Assembly: GCF_029633865.1 (NCBI RefSeq)
Contig: NC_079214.1
Location: 29,260,079-29,324,078, forward strand
Direction: 5' to 3'
Length of the DNA stretch: 64,000 nucleotides
From: Lampris incognitus
Taxonomy: Eukaryota; Chordata; Actinopteri; Lampriformes; Lampridae
Positions 22,101-37,100 of the stretch are shown one piece after another. The number at the start of each line of letters is the position of its first letter. Position 1 is the stretch's first letter. A program made the translations under genes and the position numbers. The notes beneath the pieces were generated by a model that saw nothing but the letters and a program-made list of their open reading frames with translations, was not told the DNA's origin and searched no databases.

Positions 22101-25100
22101 GGGAAAAATCTCAAAAAATTAAAATTATGCATAAATATGCAAAATATGCATTTTTCTAAAAATGGCTAAAAACCACTTTTCTCGGCATTTCAGATGATTC
22201 TGAGCATCTATGATTTTTTTCACCTATATATAAAACAATTTCTGGGACTTAGAAATGTTTTGGCATTATGCAAAATAAATGCATTTTGGCAAAAATGCAC
22301 TTATGATCCTAATTTGTTTTGGAGGTGGTAGGTATTGTTCCAGAGAGGACCAGAAAAATAGCAGAAAATTAAAATAATTATGCATAATTGTGCATAAATA
22401 TGCAAAATATGCATTTTCTAAAAATGGCTAAAAACCACTTTTCTCGGCATTTCAAATGATTCTGAGCATCTGGGGGGAGGGAGTTGGAGTGGGGGGGGGT
22501 TTAGGGGCAGGGGGAAGGCAGTTAGCTGGCAGGATGAAGAGGAGGGAGATTTAGACGGGTGGATAACCAAACCGCTACATTGTAGTGGGGTTCTTCTAGT
22601 CTACTCCTGTAGTTTCACAATGTGTGTCTGGTGTGTGGTGTGTCTGTGTGAGAGTCTATAAACGGCCAAACTAAAGCACTTGGGACCTTGATTCTTTTTG
22701 GAGGTTATTGGGGATGATCGGGGGCACCTATAAAAAATAGCAGAAAATTAAAAATGCATAATATGCGGAATATGCATAAAATAGGTAGAATATGCAAAAA
22801 ATATGCGGAATTAATTTGGTCATTTTAGAATGTTCTGGAGGCATACACTATGCTTCAACAAGAAATTTCCATGTTCCTAACCCCCTTCATGGCAAATTCA
22901 GGCCCATCAACTCCCATATTTCCGTAATGTGTGTGTGTGTGGTGTTAGTGTGTGTGTGTGTGTGTTGGTTAGTTAGTGTAGATAGCGGGACCGAAAACTA
23001 AAGCACTTATGATCCTAATTCTTTTTGGAGGTGGTAGGTATTGTCTCAGAGAGCAACGGAAAAATCCCAGAAAATTAAAATTATGCATAAATATGCAAAA
23101 TATTGTAACGTGCATGGATAAGAAGACACACTGGCCGCTGGCTGGCGGGTCTGACCCTTTAGTCTAGCGGTTAGCGATGTCTCCTGCGGTGCGGGCGATA
23201 CGGGTTCGCTTCCCGGCCACGGCAGTTCCTGTGGTTGCATTGTCCCCCAAATTCGCTACAATATGCATTTTCTAAAAATGGCTAAAAACCACTTTTCTCG
23301 GCATTTCAGATGATTCTGAGCATTTGGGGGGAGAGAGTTGGAGTGGGGGGGGGGTTTAGGGGCAAGGGGAAGGCGGTTAGCTGGCAGGATGAAGAGGAGG
23401 GAGATTTAGACGGGTGGATAACCAAACCGCTACATTGTAGCGAGGTTCTTCTATATTTTCGTAATGTGTGTGTGTGGTGTTAGTGTGTGTGTTAGTTAGT
23501 TAGTTAGTATAGATAGCATGACCGAAAACTACAGCACTTATGATCCTAATTCTTTTTGGAGGTGGTAGGTATTGTTCCAGAGAGGACCAGAAAAATAGCA
23601 GAAAATTAAAATAATTATAATAATTATGCAAAATATGCATTTTCTAAAAATGGCTAAAAACCACTTTTCTCGGCATTTCAGATGATTCTGAGCATTTGGG
23701 GGGAGGGAGTTGGAGTGGGGGGGGGGGTTTAGGGGCAGGGGGAAGGCGGTTAGCTGGCAGGATGAAGAGGAGGGAGATTTAGACGGGTGGATAACCAAAC
23801 CGCTACACTGTAGCGGGGTTCTTCTATATTTTCGTAATGTGTGTGTGTGGTGTTAGTGTGTGTGTGTGTTAGTTAGTTAGTAAGTATAGATAGCGTGACC
23901 GAAAACTAAAGCACTTATGATCCTAATTCTTTTTGGAGGTGGTAGGTATTGTTTCAGAGAGTATGGGAAAAAATAAAATTATGCATAATTATGCATACAT
24001 ATGAAAATATGCATTTTTCTAAAAATGGCTAAAAACCACTTTTCTCGGCATTTCAGATGATTCTGAGCATCTTTGATTTTTTTGCACCTATATAAAAAAA
24101 AATTTCTGGGACTTAGAAATGTTTTGGCATTATGCAAAATATGCATTTTTGCAAAAATGCACTTATGATCCTAATTCTTTTTGGAGGTGGTAGGTATTGT
24201 TCCAGAGAGGACCAGAAAAATAGCAGAAAATTAAAATAATTATAATAATTATGCAAAATATGCATTTTCTAAAAATGGCTAAAAACCACTTTTCTCGGCA
24301 TTTCAAATGATTCTGAGCATCTGGGGGGAGGGAGTTGGAGTGGGGGGGGGTTTAGGGGCAGGGGGAAGGCGGTTAGCTGGCAGGATGAAGAGGAGGGAGA
24401 TTTAGACGGGTGGATAACCAAACCGCTACATTGTAGCGGGGTTCTTCTAGTCACATAATACTTCACATGCAAGAAGCAAAAACCATGAAGGTAAAAAAAT
24501 TTACTCTTCTAGTCAGGCGAACACATTGCATCCCGATGGCACTTCTAATTCATGCCCGTCACATTAGTAATCAGAAATAACAAGGGGGTGATTGAAGTAA
24601 AAAGTTTCCACTAAATGTCATCACAACATGGAGCATTATCATGATCTTCTTTATAATAGGTCCATTAATGTGTATGCATTACACTCCACATATGGTAAGG
24701 ATTGGATTATGAAGAACCATAGATTCAATAGATTCCTATTTGCAGATATCTTTCCTTTGTACAGTGTTTTAAATGTTGGAAGATTTACATGGTGATTTTG
24801 AAAGGGACAAACCACATGGAATCTGATCACATGGAATCTGATGTCTCCCTGGTTAGCACATGTTGACAAGTGCAGTTTTTGCTTTGTGTTTAAGTGCGGA
24901 GAGAGCTCAAGAGAGCTGGGTGAGTAGGGGGGCATCCGGGTAGCGTGGCGGTCTATTCCGTTGCCTACCAACACGGGGATTGCCGGATCAAATCCCCATG
25001 TTCCCTCCGGCTTGGTCAGGCATCCCAACAGACACAATTGGCCGTGTCTGTGGGTGGAAAGCCGGATGTAGGTATGTGTCCTGGTCGCTGCACTAGCGCC

Positions 25101-28100
25101 TCCTCTGGTTGGTCAGGGCGCCTGTTCGGGGGGAGGGGTAACTGGGGGGAATAGCATGATCCTCCCAAGTGCTACGTCACCCTGGCTAAACTCCGCACCA
25201 TCAGGTGAAAAGAAGTGGCTGGTGACTCCACATGTATTGGAGGAAGCATGTGAAAGTCTGCAGCCCTCCCTGGCTCAGTAGAGGGGGTGGAGCAGAGACC
25301 GTGACGGCTCGGAAGAGTGTGGTAATTGGCCGGATACAATTGGGGAGAAAAACGGGGGGGGGGGGGGGGTGCAAAAAAAAAACAGCAGGGTGAGTCTCCA
25401 CACAAACTGCACGTTAAAACAGTGTACAAAGTAAGCCTAACACTTAAACTGAAAGAGATTATAAAGCCGAAAGGTATAATACAAGGTGGACTCTGCAATA
25501 TATTCAACACAAAGCACAGTTGCGATCACTCACAAACGAGATAACTTAAGCGAAAAGGAGAAGAAACAATTAATTCTGCCTCTTCGGTTTCCTCTCTGTT
25601 TCAACATCAATAGGACAGAAGTGGATGTAATGCCATGCTCTTTTATTATAACCTCATCCTAAAGGCAGATTTGAAAAGGTTTTAGCCACTAACTCTCAGA
25701 TCCGAACAGATCTAATTTCTAAAATCACTTTGGATATTTCGTTTGTGCTGCATGGCCGAGAGCCAAAAAACAAAAAACCAAACAACTGCATTACTTCAGG
25801 TTTGTTGTTGTTGTTTTGTTTTTTTCTGTACTGCACTTGAATCTTGATTTAGGAGTCTAAAAGAAAACCCCTAAAATCCTGAGAGTGCTGAAAAAGAAAA
25901 GAGGATGAGAGACTTACTGGTGTGGCCTGCTGCTCCTCCACTAGGAAGCGCTGCGTTCTCCTCACTACAGAAGGATCAGATCCTAAGAAAGGTACTGCAT
26001 ACTGCTGGATTTCATTACTGAAGAACATAACACCCCTAGAAATACACACAGAGAAAGATATACAAAACATGTGCATTCAGACACAAAATGCCAAAATGCG
26101 ATATGATCACAAAACATTCACAGTTATTATGTGGGACAAATAGTTTACATCCCTGTGTGTAGTGAAAGGCGAAGTTGCATTTGCATTTTGTGCACAATTT
26201 TAAAAACTGTTTAATCGTTCTTGGAAAGTTGTCTGAACAGGATGCTTTTTCAGGCAATAACATTATATTTTTGAATTTTACCTGATTGTCTTTCCTACAT
26301 CAGAAACTTCAATGTGTGGATAAGAGAATAGTACATCTGTTTTCAGTTTGCCAAAAATGGCCTGTTATGGGCACATTGAAGGTCGAGCTTAATTTTCCAA
26401 ATACCGAAGTATCCCTTTACTGAAGGGTTGCTTTCAGCCATCCTTTTTTATTTCATGCCATTTTCTTTATGCATCAGTTTGCAAAATCCTCAATGCTACA
26501 GCATACAGTTCCCTAAGGTACCTGTGTGACATAAATGGAAACTTGGGTTTTATTTTATTGTTGACTCAATAGAATCCCATGCATGGTCCCCAGCGATGGG
26601 GCATCTCCAAATATTTTTACTGTAGATATGTATGAAAACATAGCATTTTTATGTTTTCATTGTGTGAAATTAATTTACAGTAATGGATTTAATGTGGTTT
26701 GTGAAGTGAAAACTCCTTGCTACCTTAGTGTCTTACCTGCGTTTGATTTTAGAACCAACAGTGGGGAGGGGTTTGTAATTAAACTTTCTTCTTAGTATCT
26801 TGAGCTTTACACTGTCAGCAAAACCATGGATGGCTGACTGCCAAGTACCATCATGGATGCATCCACCCTTGATGTAGACATATTAAAAAAAATGGTTATG
26901 AGGTAAGAAGGACAGAGGCAAAAAAAGAAAACACCAAAGAAGAAATGGGGAGAGTGAGGAAGAGTAAGGAAAACAGGGAGAGGAAGATTCAAAAAGGACA
27001 GACTTAAACAGGAAGTGTACGCTCAGTGCACACACTTATTAGTAACATTGTCAAATACCTCAGGTCCTGTGCTGGTTGTCAGGAAACTCTCTACTGCAGT
27101 AAGTGTCCCTGTGGCCACGCGCACGCACACACACACACACACACCCACACCCACACAGTTTAATCTAATACAAGCTTTAGCAGATACTGTTGGCCTTCAT
27201 GTGTCTAAGGGTGGGAGGAGTTGTGGTTCCAGGATGCTGAAACGCATTGTTGTGCTTTCTTGAGCTGTTGTGGGTCTAACGCAAAGAAACATTGATGAGG
27301 GAAGGCACCCACTTGCTAACCCCAACATACGGAGGCTCAGCCCTCTTATAGCTCATTTAGGTATATTAGTAAATTATGTTGCCTGTGAAATGGGCCACTA
27401 GACTCACATCAGCATAACCTGCTGTCTTCTATGTCTTCTACTATCAGGTTAGTGTACTGGGATAGGACAGGGATTAAGGCTACCTTAGCTTGCTGTCTGA
27501 ATTTGACTTTAGTGTGACTGACTCATTCTGGAGTATGGCACAGGGAGTGTAACATCATATCCTGAATGTTTGTAAATGTCAGAAATGCATCTAGTACCAC
27601 TCGAGGAGAGAGAGAATGAACTACATAAGGGACCTTTGTTTGTGTATGGGTGTTTATGTGTGTGCCTATGTACATGTTCATTTGTTCATACCGTTGAAAT
27701 GGTCCCTGGTGTAAATTACTCCCATATCAGCAGGTATAGAGTCAAATCCACTGCTTCCAATGATGTATACTCCCTTATCAGCCGCCTCGTCATGGTAATC
27801 GTACTGCATGCTCTCCAGAAACTACATACATAGACAAACATAAATCACACTGAGACATGCATAGACATGCATAGATACATAGAAAGACACACACAGAGAA
27901 ATGTTTTAATGATGCCAACTCTTTTGAATACAATGAACTCCTTGACGTGCTGCATTCATCGGACTTGTGAGACTCAGTTTTACACTGTAAGAAAAAAAAA
28001 ACCCTAAAAAAAGGAATCTCTGTATTACTCTTAAGAATAGATCGAAAACATGTATGGTCCCTAAACCTCCCTAAGACCCATATTTAAAATAGATTTGGCC

Positions 28101-31100
28101 AGTATGACACTGAGAATCACATATAACCTATCTTCAAAGTTGTCTGGTCAACTGTATATTGCTTCTTGAGATGACTTTTGCCCTGATAAAATAATGATGA
28201 CCAAGCGTTTTCCTCAGCTTTTTGAGAAGGTTAAATGGCCATACTGCCAGTGACATGGGACTTAAATTGGGACCTGGAATCGATATCCAAGTATACAAAA
28301 CCGTCTAAGTAAGTAACGTTGAATGCCTTTACAGTTTCCAAATACAGTTCACATAAAACTCTCTTTCAGCTGTACAAGCATTGATGGCATTTCAATAGAG
28401 AGGAAACCTGTGCGTCATCATTAACAGCCAAACAAATGAGAATTTGCTCTAAAAGGGTACAGTACGGCTCTCAGCACATTTCCCATTTAAACTGAGAATA
28501 AATAACTGCAAAGTTGAACAGCAGTACATTTACAGAGCAATGACATGAAAGAAAAGGTCAAGTGACACCTTTGCAGGTGAAAACTGATTTAAGAAAAATT
28601 AGAATTATCAAACTGATGGTGCTCATATGTTACGCAAAACAAGGAGTAATGTATAAAAATGAGATGAATGCCATCAGCATAACCCCTGTGTTTTGGGGGA
28701 AAAAAATCCCATGTCTGAAAATACCATTAATAACTAATGTGTTGAAATGTGAAGTCACACCAGTCACTGAAAGTTATACCAGAAATGAAGGAGAACAACA
28801 TCATTTGGCACTCCGTTTATTGACACAAATAGTAAAATGAAACAAATCCTCTTAATTAAATGTAGAATTTAGGTAAAACTGAATAAAATGAGAATTGGAA
28901 AAAAAAAAGAGTCAACCACTGCCCTGGAGTGCGTAGCTTATCGGTTTAATGTGGAGAAACAACCACACACTCAAGACAGCTTACCTGAGGCTCTCCACTG
29001 ATGTCAATATAATGGGCTTCATTCTCCACACAAGCCTTCACCACTGGCTCACCATAGAACCTGTACTGTACACAAGCAAAGACAGATAATAATAACAATA
29101 ATAATAATAATAATTACATTTATATAGCGCTTTTCTAGACACCCAAAGTGCTTCACATTGAAGGGGGCAACTCACTTCAACCACCACCAATGTATAGCAC
29201 CCAGGTGCCTGTGCCTGCTGTAATTCAGCAAAAGGTCAATACAGTGCTGCTGACATAAATCAGCATAGTTGATTACGGTATAAGAATTTAGCTTCGGACA
29301 AGAATCTTTAGCATACAGCGAATGAGGTACTGTTAGAAACCTATTTTCCATTCGGACATTAGCACAATCTGATTATTGTGTTTGTACTGAATGAGGGCTA
29401 CTGTGACGAAGAAAGAACGAAAGAAAGAAAAGAGGGAAGAAGAGAGGGAGAAAAATGGGTTGGTGGTGAGCTATGTTGCAAAATAGGCTAATGTCTCTAA
29501 GCTGTAAGTATTGTGTGATGATGTACAAGAGAAAATTAGTGTAACAGTGAGGGAGTGTGTGGTAAGAGACCACGTTTTGTTAGTAGGAGAGATAGCAACA
29601 CAGTGATAGTATGTGTGTCCAGTATTCTACTTACAGGCCCCACACAGTTGAGAACAATCACAGCCTGTTTGCACATGGCTGCCAGGGAGTCTGGTTCTCC
29701 TACATCTGCTACAATGATGTCTACCTCTGTCTTCAACTCTGGCTCACCTATAAACACACACACATTTAGCCTAGATTAAAATGGCCCGCATTAAGACACA
29801 ATGGGCCTCACTCATCAATCATTCGTACGTACATACAAATTTGTTCTTACACGCCTATGGAATTTTTTAGCCCTGAAGTTTGTCTCAGAAACCAGTGTAG
29901 AACCTGGGTAACCCCTGAATTTAGACACCAATTGGTTAAAACTGATGTCTTTGCAAGCCTGGATGATTGCTTGTTGCAAAAGGTAGACAATAGATGTTAC
30001 GGGGAAGGAATTACAAATAACCATCAGGCTTTGCTTCTGACTGTCAGACAATCTTGAGAGCTAAAAGAATTCCATGGATGTGTAAGAACAAATTTGTATA
30101 TTTGTGCTGTTGTAAAGTCCACTGAGGCAAATTTGTGATTTGTGATATTGGGCTATACAAATAAAATTGACTTGACTTGACTATATACAAACAATTGATG
30201 AATGAGGCCCACTAAGCATAAATACAAGCGCTTACAACCATTACAATTAAACTTTTTCTAAAGAATTACATCAACATATTTTTCATGGACCAAGAGTGAA
30301 CAATCTAGCTTCCGAGTTTGTGGATGTATGTATGGCATGTGCATAGTCACTGCAGTTTTGAACAGTGGTAATGATCATATCTAATGATTTGATTAGAGAT
30401 CAAATTAAATAACCATTTTCCACTCCTAGATGAATACAATTAGATCTCCTAATTATGCAGAGCTGCTAAATTGCTGGCATTGGACAACTTTTTTTGTGAT
30501 CAACAATTTTCGTTTTTAAAAAACAGGACACAACAAACACACAAACAACAACAGGGCAGCACATTAGTAACAATGTTTAAGGACCGAAATAAAGGGGGAA
30601 ACAATTTACAGAATAAAAAAAACATATCCATAGTAGCTGAGAGTAAGAGACAGACATTCCCAAGGGAAAAACAAATAATAATGGACTGAAAAGAAAGGAA
30701 AAAAAACAACAATAAAACAAAACTATACATTGTAAATACAACCATCCATTTCTACTAACTTCCAAAGCTGGCCTGCTCCAGATCTGATGTTACTGGGTGT
30801 GGAGGGGTGCGAGAAGAGGGAGATCCCTTCTTTTAAGGTAGTCTGTTATGGACACAGCTATGCCTGACCATGCCTGCACAGTGGCAGGCTTGGCTCTATT
30901 GAGTCATGCTGTTGTACACTCAAGAGACACTATGCTCTGGTAGGATGCCATCCAGTACTTAATTAAAGGAAGTTTGGGATTAAACCACAGTGTCAGTATG
31001 GTCTTTTTTGCTGCAGTAAAGCCTGCCAGCATTAGTCTTCGCTGATTTAAATTGAGAGACAGAGACGAATCGTCATTGAGCAGACAAAGGCAGGGATGAG

Positions 31101-34100
31101 GCAGTATTGATGATCCTAATAACTCTGACAGCGTTGACATAACCTGTGTCCAAAAATCTCTGATCAGTGAACAGTCCCAAAACATAATTGTGCCCGGCAC
31201 CTGAGCCCAGCAGTGAGTACAGTTAGGACTGGTAATTAGTTTCATTTTAAAACATGTGATTGGTGTAGCATATGCTCTGTGAATCACCTTATAGTGTATA
31301 AGCCAATACGCAATATTTTTAGAGGTACTGCTTATGTTAGACCATATCGTTCCCCAATTTGTTTCCAGACTGACAATGCAGAGTTCCCTGGCCCACACCA
31401 CTTCAACTGCCAGTTAGTCCATGGGCCAGACGATATTTCGGTACACTCAAGGTGGCAAAACTTACTTATAATTTTTGAAAGGATCCATGTCTGTAGATGA
31501 TATTTTGGTATGATAACCATTCCTGAGTGGCAGCTGTATCACAGTTATCAGCTCATGAAGTTAACCACCCGCTAAACTAAATTGCATTTTAGACGCTGGT
31601 GCATATCCTGGTTTAGCCTCATGGTCAGGACATTTTTCAATGTTCTATAATATTGTCTTTGGTATCATTTTAAAGGGGACCTTCTTAGCTTTCATTCAAG
31701 CCCTGTTGTGGATATTTCTCACAAATATAGAGGTCACTTGAGCTCTTCAACCCGTCAATAACACACATCTTTCTGCAATTTTCGCCTAAACTATATTCTT
31801 TCTTTTAGCCCTGTGGCATCTAGGAATATCAGGGACACAAAACACAAAAACTGGAATACTCACAGGACTGTAAAGATTCAGAAAATGTATAATATACCCA
31901 TACTATTTCATTGTGTGAGGTGATTGTGAGCCTTAAATGAGAACTAGACCAAAGCCAGTTAGGTCACAAACTGGTCTCTATACATTTGTTTAAATACACA
32001 ATCAAAATACATGATAAAAAGGAATACCATAGTGAGGTAATGAACTATTTTAATATTTTAAACAACATTGACATTTACATATACTTAGTCAATGATACAT
32101 GTAATCTCATATCATTAGTGGGTATATGTAATGGTAATAGGTAGGGTAATGGGTATATGTGAATATGGTTACATTATTGTTATCAAGCTCTGGGTAACCA
32201 AGTCCAGAATCAACATCCTGTGCATCAATAGACTACTACCACAGTAATACCATCAGAATAATCACACTGTCATTCATCAAACTGCTTGTTTCTCTCATCA
32301 TCTGACTCCCCAAGTTCAAAGTCCAGTTCTGGACCATCCTGCTGTTTTTGGTTACTGCAGGTCTGTAACCTGCACATGTCTGTGCATGGAAGTCCATTGA
32401 CAGGCACATGCAGCTGGGCATTTTGCATGAATGCACACACTTGCATGTTAGCATTTCCAAGACAACATCTGGTGCAGGTGGGGAGCGCATCCAGTAAATG
32501 GCCAGCTTGCCTTCATCGTCTGTCCATCCATACTCAGTAGGGCTTGGCACCACGGGGTTAGCCTGCAGACAGCACTTCCATATTGCTGCCTGATAGTTGG
32601 CTCGTTGAACATGCATAAAGAGACAGTCTCTACATGGTGGCAGCTGGCTGGACTCAACCTCTCCCCTTTTGGTGCAGAAGAGCTGGTAACGCAGTTTGTT
32701 CGCCTCAGCAGTGCTGCTATTAGCAACATACATCCGACAGGTGAACTGCTCAATTTTCTGGAACAGCTCATCACTCACATTCCATGTCTGTCCCAGTTGA
32801 CTAAAAGTCTCTTGGCAGGAAGTGTGCTTTCTCACTATCTTCAGGGCATTCAGCTTCCCTCGACCAGCGAATGCACTGACAGTGTCGCAGCCTGTGAAGG
32901 CATGTAAGCCAATTAGGTTGTCACAGATGCTGTCTCCAAGTGAACTTGCCAGTTTGGTGATGTCGACAAACGGTGTGCGGTTCTGAGTCCCACACTTCTG
33001 GTGCTGGGACAGGTGACAGGTGATGTCCTTCTGGAAGCCAAGACAAAGCACCATGACATCAGTGTCCTCAGCTGTAATGATAACTGACTTTGAGCCCGCA
33101 TTTGCTGCATGCAATGCATGCAGGAGCAGACGGGTGTCAGCTTCTTCATGTGTGGAGTGCAGTTCTGCTGCTTCCTCACACCCATCTTCTGTCAACTTGT
33201 AGCAGGTTTCCTTACAGGTCATGTACAACACCTTGCCATGCAGCATAGCTCTGTATCGTGGGAGTTTCCACCCTTCCACCAGAAACTTGATGAGACTGGT
33301 CTTGTTGGAGGAACTGCACAGAAATGTTCTCCACTGCTGGACGTGGTGTCCCCCTGCAAGATTCTTGTACTGGAGAGTGATGTCTCCACCCCGGTTCAGT
33401 CGTTCAGCATCTTTGATCGAAGTCTGGTGATAGACATCAAAAACAACATCAATCCTCCCACTCTGTGCTCCCTCATGGAGGACCTGGGTCAAGGCTGACT
33501 CTGCCAACTGTGCAAAGGTTTTGTTGTTGCCATTCATTTTTTGGACCAGGCTCATCCCATCAATGATGGAAGTAGATGGGATTGGGATGTCTTCTGCAGG
33601 AGATACATTCTTTTCAAGCTCTCTGGCAAGTGCAGCCTTGTTTGTTTTTCGTAAGGACCCATCAGCATTTGCCAGTGCCCATGGTAGTGGGCCCAATGGG
33701 TAGGCAAGGACATCCTTCAGATTCACCTTCCTGCTTTCAGCCACCAGGATCATGTGACTGAAAAGGTTTCTATCTGCCTTCAGAACCACATCCTGTGCTT
33801 TCTTTCCATGAGCTTGTTTTGTGCTGACATTGGAGAATGTTTTCAGACTTTGCTTGGTCATCTTGTCGTGGAATTTCACAGGTGGTGGGTCTGCATCTAA
33901 CCTTGTTTGCTGGAATGCTTGGTAGGCCTCTTCTCCTTTCTCAAGAGCTCTCAAGAGATCTATGGTCACATCAGGTGGAGCCATGTTGCCAGTGGAGAGG
34001 CTAACCAAATCAATCTCATCAGGGGACATAGGATTGAGCCAGTTATTCTCCATAAGGTCCATGAGAGACTGGACATCTGCTTCATCTCTCTTGATCCTTG

Positions 34101-37100
34101 GACTCTGTAGATCTGGATGAGACCATTTGCACCTGCCTTGACCTGTCAGGTCTCTCAGCTGTCTGAGGTACATGCTTCTATACTCAGCTGTGAGATAATA
34201 TTTGGTCACAGCTCCTGGCTTCAAGCTGAATCCCTTTGTCCCTCCAGCTGTTTGGGTGTCTTTGTTCACCGTTTCTTCTATAGCTTGGTCAACAGGGATT
34301 CGGCCAAAGGGATTGGTGGAGCCCAGTTGGACTGAGAAGCCTCCTTCCATGAATTCTGTGTACACATCTGGGTGTGTGATGGGCAGCTCAGACATCTGGG
34401 CGTAGTAGTAGGGGAGGTAGCATGCATAATTCATCCTGTCATAAGCAAAGCACCATGGGATCATTGCTCGAATGCTAGCCAAGTGTAGCATCCAGTCTCC
34501 CTCTCTGGATGCTTGGATGAGCCCCAACAAGATTTCAACCATGTCCAAATAGGACATCCAGAAGTTCGAGAGGCTGCCGTTTCCACCTCTAAGGAACTCA
34601 CGGTAGACTTCAAATAGATCCATGATGCGTGTACAAGAGCTGTTCTCGAGGACCTCCTTCAAAGCATGTTGTGAGACTTCTTTCCCAAGGCTGTCAATGG
34701 TCTTCAGTGTCTCATTCAGGTGAACCATGTCATTCCTGTGAGTTTCTTCCAACCAGGACAGGAAACCATTCAAGGTCAGTCGCATGAGAGCCTCATACAG
34801 GAGCTTGTGTAGTCGCACTGCCCTGTTGTACTTGCGGCCATCCATAACACCAGCAATTGAGCCTTCTGCAATCATGCCAGACTCAATGCAGAGGTCTTTG
34901 AGTCCAGCATCTTGGAAACGCTTTCCTATTATTGCCAGCAGTGTGCAGATGGTGTGGAATACCCCAAGCCTAACGATATCATGGAACTTGTCATGGTGTT
35001 TCCATGTGATCTCGACAGCCTTCGCATACAGGGCTTGGTCAAAGACACAGACAATCTTCCTCAGGCCTAAGCACTGCATGATGCTCAGTGACTGGTTAAG
35101 CACCTCGTTGACAGTAGACATTTTTGTCGCTCGAGCATTGATGGTAGGCAGATAGCCTATATTGTCGGGGATGACCGTCATCTCTCCTCGAGTCAGGATG
35201 TTGAAGCCTGTCCAGCTGCTGACTGACTGTTCTTCTTGTTGTGACATGCGTGCTAGGACCCAAAGAAGGTTTTTCTCTCTGGCAAGCTTAGTATTGGCTG
35301 CAGTATCGGCATCTGACTTTTTGCTTTGTGGTGGCCCTACCCGTTGTCCAGCATTGTAAGTTGGTAACATTGGTGGGGGTCCATCAATGCTTCTCTTCTT
35401 TGTTTTGGGAACAGTGGGCATGGGTTGGACAGGAAGTGGGTTGACTGGCTTTGCTTGCACAGCAATCCCATGGACTCTGTGAGATGTTCCCTCACCACTG
35501 ACAGTTTCTTCAAGACGGTCGATATTGTCCCATGCTAAAGTTATGAATATGCCAGGATGGATGTTAGCTGGAAGGGCAATGCCACTCCCTGATGATGACA
35601 GTTTCTGGAGACACAGGGCAGTGTTGATCTCTTCCATCTGTGAATAGGACAAACTGTGACCAAGTCGGTTGAGGATGTTTATCAACTCTACATTTCCTGT
35701 CAACGATTTGACACTGAATGGCAGAACAAAGTGCTTGGAAGGCTTGGTATTTCCACATGTCACTGCATATACTATGTCATGGCCAAATGACTGCAGAAGG
35801 CACTGCACTCTCTGGGATGCATGATTAGGATCATTTGAGCCTGTGAGTAGAGAGTACAGGAAGATAATGAGCGACTCTGGAATGGTAGGACATTCTGCTT
35901 CTGGTTTGACTTCAGGCGGCCAGGTTTGAGGAACATCTTGACTTTTAATGTCTGCTCTCAATTTGATGGCTGCTTTGGCTATAACATCTTGTGCACTGAC
36001 ACTTTTCAGGGTCTGCAGCTCCCTTTTGAGAGACTGATTTTCTTTGGCAAGTTCCCTCATGGACAAGTTATCGGGATAGAGGAGGAATTTTCCTTTCTCA
36101 TCAGGGAATATCTGCAAGGCTCCAGCAAACTCACTCTCCAGGTTTCGCCTTATGTGCTTCTTGGTTGATTCCTTGACTTGGGCAATGCCTTGGGAGTTCA
36201 TTGAAGCTACCAGTCTAGAAGAGAGATCAGTCATTGTCATCACTTGAGGATTGCCAAAAAGCTCCATCCTGATGAAGAGGAACAGCTCATTGTATGCCTT
36301 ATTCACAGCAGCTTCATACTGGGCTGCAGCATCATCATCTTCATTGCTGGCAACCTCTCCTTTGGAAACCTCTTCTTTGGTGTAAAGTCTATAGCATGAC
36401 CTGTGGTAGTGCCCTTCAGCTGCTACAAGGTCTCTACTCCCAATGGCAAGGATTCTGCTGTCCCTTTTCTTTGTGGCTGCACTCCTGATCTTTGCATCAG
36501 CTCGCAGTTCTCGACACTGCACCAGTACTTCTCTCGTATTCTGTCTCTTGGAATATTTGCTGTTTTTCTGACAAAATATGCACTCTGCATCATAAGTCCT
36601 AGATGTACTTGGAGCATGTCGAGCTACTCTCTTAGATTGTTTCTCTTCAGCAGAGACACAACTTTTCTTTTCTTTTGCAAGGAGGCCATCAAGAATTTGC
36701 TTCATAGTGAAGATACTGCGACACTTTCTGTGGTAGTAGATTGCTGGAATCTGTCCCTCAGGAATGTCTTTTGCCAGTTTCAAAACTGGTGCATGATTTC
36801 GTATCTGAGCTGCCCTGAGCAGAGTTCTCCATGAGTCGACACTTTGTAGTGAAACCAGCTTATCTGTATCATCAGAACAGTGGATAATGCACTCCACCCG
36901 TGGGCGCTTTGGTATTGGGTAAAAACTTGCTTGTTCACCAGTGGCCATATTCAGTCAGTTTTCACCTGCCACATACAAACAAATACATGTAACTTAGGTG
37001 TATGAACACTACTAAAACAAAGTTTACTTTGCTTCACCAGCGTCATATTACCATTATTTATCTTACATAGCCACAAATAGATACATTACCTAGTTGCTAT

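Noticed and set aside
23150-23225. Possible tRNA gene
   Set aside because: A- and B-box motifs are present, but the acceptor and anticodon arms do not close properly and the sequence lies inside a TG...CA insert with a 4-bp duplication.
22000-24450. CRISPR-like array of repeats
   Set aside because: Units are hundreds of bases long, diverged and in a vertebrate intron; they fit a transposon or satellite array.
30904-31401. 165-codon minus ORF as a host gene
   Set aside because: Its motifs are those of the L1 ORF2 C-terminus and it joins other L1 pieces beyond the inserted transposon.
32286-36834. Plus-strand ORFs of 60-143 codons opposite the 1,570-codon gene
   Set aside because: Antisense shadows of a long real frame; no recognisable motifs.
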